The notes under the pieces are model-generated. The model was given only the letters and a program-made list of their open reading frames with translations. It ran no database searches and was not told the origin of the DNA. Made by a program: the position numbers and the translations under genes. Positions 1 through 5,712 of a stretch of 6,052 bases of DNA are shown one piece after another; the first letter of the stretch is position 1; the number at the start of each line of letters is the position of its first letter. This stretch comes from an uncultured Victivallaceae bacterium (lineage in GTDB: Bacteria > Verrucomicrobiota > Lentisphaeria > Victivallales > Victivallaceae): NCBI GenBank assembly GCA_934663655.1, contig CAKUKT010000171.1, forward strand, positions 1 to 6,052. The letters run 5' to 3'.

Positions 1-445
1 CCCGGGCCGCCGTCGTCACCTCGTGCATCGTCAGTGAATCGAGCGCCATTCCCAGCATTTCACACGCTTTATATACCATATCACGAAAGTCGGGTTTTTC
101 AATTTCCGCATCGCGATATCGCGCCATGTCGGTGACCCGTTCCGCGATGTTTACCGCGAGATCACCGACCCGTTCCAGTTCGTTGTTGACCTTGAGAATG
201 GTGATGACCAGCCGCAGATCCGAGGCCACCGGCTGGTAGAGCGCGAGGATTTTCAGGCACTCCTCCTCGATTTTCACTTCCATCTCATCGATGCCGAAGT
301 CGTCGTGAATCACCTGCTGCGCTACCTCCACCGAATTGCCGTCCACCGCCGAAAATGCCAGATGAACCGCACTTTCCGCCCGGGCGGCGACCTCCGAGAG
401 CTGGTTTTGCAGGTTTTCGAGAGCATAGTTGAAATGAGCTTTCAT
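1..445 (-). CDS. phoU: PhoU phosphate signalling regulator, N-terminal 148 residues (3' end beyond window)
   Basis: PhoU is a cytoplasmic helical-bundle protein that binds metal clusters. In well-studied bacteria it links the Pst transporter to the PhoR sensor kinase, keeping the Pho response off when phosphate is plentiful. I translated this frame by hand. It starts MKAHFNYALENL and stays open to the left edge, giving 148 codons of a protein usually about 215-240 residues long. Family hallmarks are the acidic helix DEMEVKIEEEC (about 53-63), QPVASDLR (71-78), and NELERVGDLAVNIAER (88-103), which carries the conserved ExxxD metal-binding motif. The start ATG lies two bases after the pstB stop (TAA-TC-ATG). 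A GGGAG at 458-462 inside the end of pstB could be its ribosome binding site, although the 12-base spacing is long, so translational coupling to pstB is likely. The second three-helix repeat is outside the window, so its integrity cannot be judged. Confidence 0.93.
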   Translation of the reverse strand, partial: MKAHFNYALENLQNQLSEVAARAESAVHLAFSAVDGNSVEVAQQVIHDDFGIDEMEVKIEEECLKILALYQPVASDLRLVITILKVNNELERVGDLAVNIAERVTDMARYRDAEIEKPDFRDMVYKACEMLGMALDSLTMHEVTTAAR

Positions 446-447
446 GA

Positions 448-1203
448 TTATCCGAATCTCCCGGTTATATATTCCTCGGTTTTAGGGTTGGAGGGGTTGG
501 TGAATATCTGTCCGGTTTCACCTGCTTCAACGATTCTCCCCTGATAGAAGAAGGCCGTGTAGTCGCTGATCCGCGCCGCCTGCTGCATATTGTGGGTCAC
601 GATCACGATCGTGAATTTCTCCCGCAGGGTGGACATCAGTTCTTCGATTTTGAGTGTCGCCACCGGATCGATCGCGCTGGTCGGTTCGTCCATCAGCAGG
701 ATTTCGGGTTCAGCGGCGATCGCCCGCGCGATACAGAGGCGCTGCTGCTGGCCGCCGGAAAGCGCCAGTCCGCTGGAACGCAGCTTGTCCTTGACTTCGT
801 TCCAGATCGACGCCCCGCGCAAAGCCGCTTCGACCCGGTCGGCGAGTTCGGTGCCGGAGATCCGGAAGTGGAGCCGCAGCGGGTAGGCAACATTGTCGAA
901 CACGCTCATCGGGAAGGGGGTGGGTTTCTGAAAAATCATCCCCACCTTGCGGCGAAGTTCAAGTACATCCACCCCGGCTGACAGCACATCCACACCGTCG
1001 ATGAACAGCGAACCGGTGGCCCGCTGTTCACGGTAGAGCTCAAAAATCCGGTTGTAGATCCGCAGATGAGTCGATTTACCGCAGCCGGATGGGCCGATCA
1101 CCGCCGTGATGCGGTTGGATTCTATCTCCAGATTGTTGTCAAAAAGCGCCTGATGGGCGCCGTAATAGAAGTTCAGATGTTCAGCCTTGATCTTAACGGC
1201 CAT
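448..1203 (-). CDS. pstB: Phosphate ABC transporter ATP-binding protein PstB
   Basis: This is the cytoplasmic ATPase that powers phosphate import through the PstC-PstA channel. Its 251 residues match the usual 250-270 of the family. Visible motifs are Walker A GPSGCGKST (about 37-45), the Q-loop FQKPTPFPMSVFDNVAYPLR (about 90-109), typical of PstB, the ABC signature LSGGQQQR (about 147-154), Walker B ILLMDEP (about 167-173), the D-loop SAIDP, and the switch histidine in VTHNM (about 201-205). All catalytic residues are present. Two small departures from the common PstB pattern are His after Walker A (GKSTHLR, where Phe or Leu is usual) and SAIDP instead of SALDP. Neither should abolish activity. 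The start overlaps the end of pstA by 11 bases and is preceded by GGGAG at 1211-1215 with seven-base spacing, which supports this ATG. Confidence 0.97.
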   Translation of the reverse strand: MAVKIKAEHLNFYYGAHQALFDNNLEIESNRITAVIGPSGCGKSTHLRIYNRIFELYREQRATGSLFIDGVDVLSAGVDVLELRRKVGMIFQKPTPFPMSVFDNVAYPLRLHFRISGTELADRVEAALRGASIWNEVKDKLRSSGLALSGGQQQRLCIARAIAAEPEILLMDEPTSAIDPVATLKIEELMSTLREKFTIVIVTHNMQQAARISDYTAFFYQGRIVEAGETGQIFTNPSNPKTEEYITGRFG

Positions 1204-2047
1204 GTTTTTTCTCCCGGAAACATATTCTTGTGAAGAGATTTATCAGCAACACCAGCAGCATCACCACCAGGGCCGCACTCCAGCCCACGCGATGCATTTC
1301 CTCAAAGGGCGAGTTGGTGGAATATTCAGTGATCAGAACCGGCAGGTTGGCGATCGGACCGGTGAAATAGCTGTTCGGCCAGGCGTCGGAATACATCGCG
1401 GTGAACAGCAGTGGCGCGGTTTCTCCGGAAACGCGCGACAGCGAAAGCAGTATTCCGGTCAGCATACCGCGACCGGCGCTTTTACAGACGATCCGGAGAG
1501 TGGCGCGAGTTCTGGTCATGCCGAGAGCCAATGCCGATTCCCGCAGCGAATAGGGCACCATCGCCAGCATCTCCTCGGTGGTGCGCATCACCACCGGAAA
1601 CATGATGATCGCCAGTGCCGCCGAGGCGGCGAATCCGGAAAAGTTCCCGCTCGGAGCCACGATGATCGCGTAAACAAAAAGTCCGGCCAGAATTGACGGC
1701 ACCCCCATCATCACGTTGGCCGAAAAGCGAAGTGCCGCACCGAGTCGTCCGCCGTGGGAAAATTCGGACATGTAGATCCCCGCCGCAACCCCCGGCACCA
1801 CCGCGAGTGCCGCGGCTCCGAGGGTGATGAAGAGCGTTCCCAGCAGCGCATTGGCGATGCCGCCGGCGCCGCCGTAAGGACGCGACGGCGTAATCAGCAG
1901 TCGCGGACTCAGCGCTTCGAGGCCGCGCAGAAACACCACACTGATGATCCAGAGCATCGCCCCCACCGCCAGTACCACCGCCAGGGCGGAGAATACCCGG
2001 AGCAACCAGTCGCGCATTTTGCGCGGAAACAGTGGACGTCTGGTCAT
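1193..2047 (-). CDS. pstA: Phosphate ABC transporter permease PstA
   Basis: PstA is one of the two inner-membrane permeases that form the phosphate channel with PstC. Its 284 residues fit the family. Likely membrane helices, judged from hydrophobic runs, are near residues 17-40, 66-93, 111-131, 138-156, 194-216 and 255-275. Diagnostic stretches are MGVPSILAGLFVYA (about 114-127), the cytoplasmic coupling loop around RESALALGMTRTRATLRIV (about 169-187), which would dock on PstB, and SRVSGETAPLLFTA (about 204-217), a hallmark of PstA. The N-terminus is short and basic. The start codon overlaps the pstC stop as ATGA, with GGGGGGA at 2051-2057 as the ribosome binding site, so translation is coupled to pstC. 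The 3' end overlaps pstB by 11 bases. I see no frameshift or missing motif. Confidence 0.96.
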   Translation of the reverse strand: MTRRPLFPRKMRDWLLRVFSALAVVLAVGAMLWIISVVFLRGLEALSPRLLITPSRPYGGAGGIANALLGTLFITLGAAALAVVPGVAAGIYMSEFSHGGRLGAALRFSANVMMGVPSILAGLFVYAIIVAPSGNFSGFAASAALAIIMFPVVMRTTEEMLAMVPYSLRESALALGMTRTRATLRIVCKSAGRGMLTGILLSLSRVSGETAPLLFTAMYSDAWPNSYFTGPIANLPVLITEYSTNSPFEEMHRVGWSAALVVMLLVLLINLFTRICFREKKHGR

Positions 2048-2982
2048 TTTTCCCCCCGTTTTGCCGCGGTGGCGCGAAGATAGTATTGCGAAAGCGCCTG
2101 GATGCCGAAACTCATCGCCAGCAGGATTAATCCGAGGGCGAAAAGCGCACTGCGCTGCAGGCCGTCGGCTTCGGCGAAGTTGTTGGCCAGAGTGGCCGCG
2201 ATCGTGGTTCCGGAACTGAAGAGGTTGTGCGGCAGTTCCATCAGATTGCCGATCACGAACAGCACCGCCATGGTCTCTCCGAGCGCCCGGCCGAGACCGA
2301 TGAACACCCCGCCGAGAATACCGCGGATTCCATAACGGAGAATTATATCCTTGGCCACTTCATAACGGGTACAGCCGACGCCGTATGCCGATTCCAGCAG
2401 CACCGGCGGCGTCATCAGAAATACGTCGCGCATTACCGCACAGATGTAGGGCAGAATCATGATCGCCAGAATAATTCCGGCGGTCAGTATGCCGAACCCG
2501 TTGAAGTTTTCCGAACACAGACGCAGCGCGGAAAACCCCGGAATGGCGGCCAGAAACGGCTGAACGAATTTCTGCATCAACGGCGCCAGAACAAACAATC
2601 CCCACATGCCGTAGATGACGCTCGGAATCGCCGCGAGCAGGTCGATCGCATGGCTGAGCAGCGCTGCCGGAAGCGGACGGGCGCCGACGAGATAGAGCGC
2701 CGCCGCGAAGGCCGGCGGCAGGGCGAGGAGCAGGGCGACCGCCGTGGTCAGCAGCGTGCCGACAATGCTCGGCAGCGCGCCGAATTTCCCGGCGGCCGGA
2801 TCCCATTCCGCGGAGAGGATGAAACCCGGACCGAAGGTTCTCCACGTCTCGGTGCTCGCACTCGCCAGCTGGATGAAAAATCCCAGCATCAGCACTCCGG
2901 CGATCGCGGCGCAGCCAAAGCAGCTCCACCTGAACAGCGTGTCGAAATTGTGCGTTTTAACCGGTTCAATCATCGCTCTCAC
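2044..2982 (-). CDS. pstC: Phosphate ABC transporter permease PstC
   Basis: PstC pairs with PstA in the inner membrane to form the phosphate path. The 312-residue reading has six probable membrane helices near residues 19-41, 70-99, 112-135, 163-184, 219-245 and 276-300. Family signatures are LLAAIPSVIYGMWGLFVLAP (about 115-134), the EAA-type coupling loop ESAYGVGCTRYEVAKDIIL (about 197-215) for contact with PstB, and GLGRALGETMAV (about 229-240), which is strongly diagnostic of PstC. The start is uncertain. GTG at 2982 has GAGAG at 2988-2992 five bases upstream, whereas an in-frame ATG at 2973 (starting MIEPVK) has GGGTGAG at 2978-2984. The difference is three residues. An ATG at 2986 is out of frame and stops quickly. 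The gene follows pstS after 22 bases and overlaps pstA by four. Confidence 0.96.
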   Translation of the reverse strand: MRAMIEPVKTHNFDTLFRWSCFGCAAIAGVLMLGFFIQLASASTETWRTFGPGFILSAEWDPAAGKFGALPSIVGTLLTTAVALLLALPPAFAAALYLVGARPLPAALLSHAIDLLAAIPSVIYGMWGLFVLAPLMQKFVQPFLAAIPGFSALRLCSENFNGFGILTAGIILAIMILPYICAVMRDVFLMTPPVLLESAYGVGCTRYEVAKDIILRYGIRGILGGVFIGLGRALGETMAVLFVIGNLMELPHNLFSSGTTIAATLANNFAEADGLQRSALFALGLILLAMSFGIQALSQYYLRATAAKRGEK

Positions 2983-3004
2983 CCATTCTCTCGGCGGTTG
3001 ATGT

Positions 3005-4027
3005 TCAACGGTTGAAAACCCGGTTTTCGATCAGCGATACGACGTTGGCGGGCAGCGGCACATAGTTGAGGCGACGGGCGGTCGCCTGCCCGGCGTCAAA
3101 GCACCAGCGGAAGTATTTTATCAGTTCCGCGGCGGTTTTTTCATCAACGTCGTTGCGCATCAGTACGTAGGTTACTCCGGTGATCGGCCATGATTCCGCG
3201 CCGGGCTGGTCGGTGAGCACCATGTAGAAGCCGGGCGCGTTTTCCCAGTCGGCGCCGGCGGCGCTCGCCGCAAAACTTGCCGGAGTGGGGGCGACGAATG
3301 CGCCATCATGGTTTTCCAGCTGGACGGTGGCGATTTTAGCTTCGACCGCGTAGGTGTATTCGGTATAGCCGATTGCCCCGTTGATTTTCATCACGCTGTT
3401 GCAGACGCCGGGATTTTTCTGACCGCCGATGCCGGTCGGCCATTTGACCGAGGACCCGCTGCCGACGGTATCGCGCCATTCGGGAGATATCTTGGAGAGA
3501 TAATCCGTGAAAATGAAGCTGGTACCGCTGGCGTCGGCCCGGCGGACGACGGTGATCGCCAGATCCGGCAATTGGATTTCCGGATTGAGCTTTTTAATTT
3601 CCGGAGCGCTCCAGTTGGTGATTTTGCCGAGAAAAATCGCGGCCAGAGTCGCGCGGTCAAGCCGGAGGGCGTCGGATGCCACCCCGGGAACGTTGACGAT
3701 CACCACCACTCCGCCGGTGAGCATCGGGAACTGGGTTAGCCCGGCCGCCTTCTGTTCCTCCAGCGTGAGCGGATCATCCGAACCGGCGAAATCGACCGTG
3801 TCGGCCTTCAACTGATTGAGCCCGGCTCCGGAACCGAGACTCTGATAATTCACCCGCGTTCCGGGGTGGCTTTCGGAATAGGTGTGGCTCCAGCTCTGGT
3901 AAACCGGTGCCGGAAAGCTGGCTCCGGCGCCGTTGAGGGTTATGGAGGATTTTTCATCGGCACAGCCACCGAACAGAGCGGCGGCCGCTGTGGAAGCCAT
4001 GAGGATTCGCGATGGTTTTATTTTCAT
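3005..4027 (-). CDS. pstS: Phosphate-binding protein PstS, predicted lipoprotein
   Basis: PstS is the periplasmic binding protein that captures phosphate and delivers it to PstC-PstA. From the ATG at 4027 it has 340 residues, the usual size. Residues 1-21 form a secretion signal with Lys2, Lys4 and Arg7, an Ala-rich core, and LFGGC ending at Cys22, a likely lipobox. Phosphate-site motifs follow the E. coli protein: GAGASFPAPVY (33-43), GSGAGLNQL (65-73), DFAGSDDPL (79-87), VRRADASGTSF (161-171), and further down VKWPTGIGG and GAIGYTEYTYA (217-227). Serine replaces the Thr of E. coli TFPAP, a common variant. An upstream in-frame GTG at 4084 would add 19 residues, but it would put the AAAGGAG ribosome binding site (4037-4043) inside the gene and bury the signal peptide, so the start at 4027 is preferred. 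Phe at lipobox -3 is atypical, so lipid attachment is probable, not certain. Confidence 0.97.
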   Translation of the reverse strand: MKIKPSRILMASTAAAALFGGCADEKSSITLNGAGASFPAPVYQSWSHTYSESHPGTRVNYQSLGSGAGLNQLKADTVDFAGSDDPLTLEEQKAAGLTQFPMLTGGVVVIVNVPGVASDALRLDRATLAAIFLGKITNWSAPEIKKLNPEIQLPDLAITVVRRADASGTSFIFTDYLSKISPEWRDTVGSGSSVKWPTGIGGQKNPGVCNSVMKINGAIGYTEYTYAVEAKIATVQLENHDGAFVAPTPASFAASAAGADWENAPGFYMVLTDQPGAESWPITGVTYVLMRNDVDEKTAAELIKYFRWCFDAGQATARRLNYVPLPANVVSLIENRVFNR

Positions 4028-4036
4028 GATGACGAT

Positions 4037-4043
4037 CTCCTTT
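4037..4043 (-). promoter_or_regulatory. Ribosome binding site of pstS
   Basis: Read on the minus strand this is AAAGGAG, nine bases before the ATG at 4027. It is the strongest Shine-Dalgarno match in the window. It fixes the pstS start at the signal-peptide methionine and rules against the upstream in-frame GTG at 4084. A well-translated pstS fits the usual need for excess binding protein over permease. Confidence 0.85.
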
Positions 4044-4049
4044 CGGTTT

Positions 4050-4078
4050 ATATTATCAAATGTACTTCCCGATTGTTG
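4050..4078 (-). promoter_or_regulatory. Possible extended -10 promoter ahead of pstS
   Basis: On the minus strand TAATAT (4055-4050) is preceded by TG plus one base, an extended -10 arrangement. No good -35 stands 16-18 bases upstream; the best there is a CAACAA-like hexamer near 4073-4078. A promoter without a -35 would suit an activator such as a PhoB/PhoP-type regulator, but that is inference. A start about seven bases after the hexamer would fall at the ribosome binding site, leaving almost no leader, which counts against it. The alternative is read-through from a promoter upstream of the secretin-like genes. Confidence 0.25.
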
Positions 4079-4091
4079 CGGCACAATTCGG
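4069..4091 (-). other. Small imperfect hairpin in the gap between the secretin-like gene and pstS
   Basis: Read on the minus strand, CCGA-A-TTGT can pair with ACAA-TCGG around a six-base loop (GCCGCA), giving two four-base stems with one bulged A. No run of T follows in this direction, so it is not a convincing intrinsic terminator. It could slow RNA decay or polymerase at the boundary between the two halves of the block, or be chance. Confidence 0.3.
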
Positions 4092-4108
4092 CTTTGGTTA
4101 GGATTGTG

Positions 4109-5710
4109 TTAACGTTCGTCGTCGATCAGCAGCTGGCGGTACCCGTAACGATTCTTGTCTCCGGCGTCGGCGGTGGCGTTGCGGATGAGTTCAATCTCCT
4201 TGACTGCTCCGGGATTGAGTTGGGTATCCGGACGGATCACCTCGCATTCGGCGACGAGTACCAGCTGCGAACGTTTGGTGGATTCCCGTTCGGTGGCAAA
4301 AAGCCAGCCCAGCAACGGCAGATCCTTGAGGAGCGGTACCCCGACTGAATCACTGACGACCTGGGATTTTTCAATGCCGCCGAGATAAAAACGGTTCCGG
4401 CCGGTTCCGAGCATCATTCGCTGGTCGGTGGAATATTCCGCGGTACGGATCTTGCCGTCGGAGGTTATCCCGAGCATGCTGACGGTGTTGACCCGGATTT
4501 TAAGCGTGGCGGCCTTTTCCGTTATCGAAGGAGTGATCTCAAGTTCGAAGCGGAATTGATCATTGGCCGGCCGGACTTCGATGGTGTTGCCGTGTTCGGG
4601 TTCACCCGGCTGGGATTCGATGGCGGTCGGCTGGGCGTAGAGCACTCCGCTCGAACGCGTAAGGTTGCCGGTTGAACCGTTCTGCACCGTGAGCTCCCCG
4701 GTGGAAATCACCTTCGCTTTGCCGCGGGAGACGAGAAAATCAAGAAAGCGGGTGTTCCATCTCGGTTCAAAGTTGAAATAGTTGGTGTTCACGGTGCCCT
4801 GGGGATCGACAATGCCGACGGCGTCCGACAGGTTGAAATTCCGCGAATAGTTGGCGCCGGCGCCGAAGAGTTTCACTCCGTCGTTGTTTTTCCAGGACTG
4901 AAAATCCATTCCGATCATTCCGTCGTTCTCGGCGTCAAGTTCATATACGCGGCACCGGAGGCGGATCTCCGGATGGGCAACGTCGTAGATGCGGAGCATC
5001 GCTTCGATGTTCTTGCGGGAATAGAGCGCGGTATTGAAGAAAAGACAGTTGAGTTCCTCATCCACCTCCACCTTGTCTTTGCCGCCGATCAGTTCCACGG
5101 TATCGTTGGAAACATTGGCTCCAACCAGCTTGATCATTTGCTGCAGTTCGCCGGCGCTGCGGCAGGACGGAAAATAGATGTATTTCGGCTGACCGGAGGA
5201 GTTCATGATTCCCGGTTGGTCCAGTGCCGCCACCAGCGCGTCGATCCCCATCCCGTATTCGCTGCTCTCAAAGCGGTAGGCTTCGGCCGAGACGAGCAGT
5301 GCCCCGGTGCCGTCGGCGAATTTGAGGCATTCGATGCCGGTGGGAACAAAAAATTTGCCGGTTCCCGCCTGATTCTCCTTGCTGTAGGTGTTGTAATAAT
5401 CGGGGTTGGCCAGCCCGGCCGGGGTGTTGTAATCGACCCGCAGCGCCTGAACCATCTCCCGGAGGTAGGGGCGGATTGAATAGGGGTCCGCGTGTTTCAG
5501 CAGGTAGGTCTTGGTGATGATCCGGGGGTCATTGGTGTCGCGGATGAAGTGTACCACTTCGGCTCCCTCGCGGATATTGAGCCGCAATTGCGCCTGGACA
5601 TTACTCTGACTGTAAGCGGGATTGTCATTGCCGGTCGGCTGCTGGTTGGCGGCCGCGGTCAGCGCCAGGAACAGCGTTGCGGTTGCAGGAAACAGTCGAT
5701 ATCTGGACAT
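4109..5710 (-). CDS. Secretin-family outer-membrane protein (GspD/PulD-like)
   Basis: Secretins form large ring-shaped outer-membrane channels for type II secretion, type IV pili and phage export. This 533-residue protein opens with a signal peptide (MSRYRLFPATATLFLALTAA, about 1-21) with no lipobox. Residues about 65-165 resemble a secretin N-domain: YLLKHADPYSIRPYL early, and GALLVSAEAYR with a VAALDQPG end late. A second N-like segment spans about 175-245. The C-terminal secretin domain (about 250-493) shows FLVSRGKAKVISTGELTVQNG (split here as FLVSRGKAKVIS at 325-336, then ELTVQNG), FELEITPSI (388-396), and the signature VGVPLLKDLPLLGWLF (456-471) followed by a hydrophobic strand QLVLVAECEV. 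The usual LGDIP is LKDLP here. A 40-residue tail follows, where pilotin-binding segments occur in some secretins. Five cysteines are present, unusual for an exported protein. It starts two bases after the upstream gene with AAAGGTG at 5718-5724. It is shorter than typical GspD (about 650) and I cannot assign a secretion system. Confidence 0.85.
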   Translation of the reverse strand: MSRYRLFPATATLFLALTAAANQQPTGNDNPAYSQSNVQAQLRLNIREGAEVVHFIRDTNDPRIITKTYLLKHADPYSIRPYLREMVQALRVDYNTPAGLANPDYYNTYSKENQAGTGKFFVPTGIECLKFADGTGALLVSAEAYRFESSEYGMGIDALVAALDQPGIMNSSGQPKYIYFPSCRSAGELQQMIKLVGANVSNDTVELIGGKDKVEVDEELNCLFFNTALYSRKNIEAMLRIYDVAHPEIRLRCRVYELDAENDGMIGMDFQSWKNNDGVKLFGAGANYSRNFNLSDAVGIVDPQGTVNTNYFNFEPRWNTRFLDFLVSRGKAKVISTGELTVQNGSTGNLTRSSGVLYAQPTAIESQPGEPEHGNTIEVRPANDQFRFELEITPSITEKAATLKIRVNTVSMLGITSDGKIRTAEYSTDQRMMLGTGRNRFYLGGIEKSQVVSDSVGVPLLKDLPLLGWLFATERESTKRSQLVLVAECEVIRPDTQLNPGAVKEIELIRNATADAGDKNRYGYRQLLIDDER

Positions 5711-5712
5711 GA

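Noticed and set aside
1187..1696. 169-codon plus-strand open frame opposite pstA
   Set aside because: It is antisense to a well-supported PstA and its His/Gln/Gly-rich product shows no family feature; it is a shadow of pstA.
2227..3015. 262-codon open frame on the plus strand opposite pstC
   Set aside because: It lies fully antisense to a gene with strong PstC motifs, its product is rich in Arg, Gln, Glu and His with no recognisable domain, and its openness follows from the GC-rich third positions of pstC.
4028..4084. Longer pstS starting at the GTG at 4084
   Set aside because: It would add 19 residues ahead of a normal lipoprotein signal peptide and place the best ribosome binding site of the window within the coding region.
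4069..4091. Intrinsic terminator between the secretin-like gene and pstS
   Set aside because: A bulged eight-pair stem can form, but no T-run follows on the minus strand, so termination is not supported; kept only as a hairpin.
4973..5479. 168-codon plus-strand frame opposite the secretin-like gene
   Set aside because: It is antisense to a gene with a signal peptide and secretin domain, and has no ribosome binding site or motif of its own that I can see.
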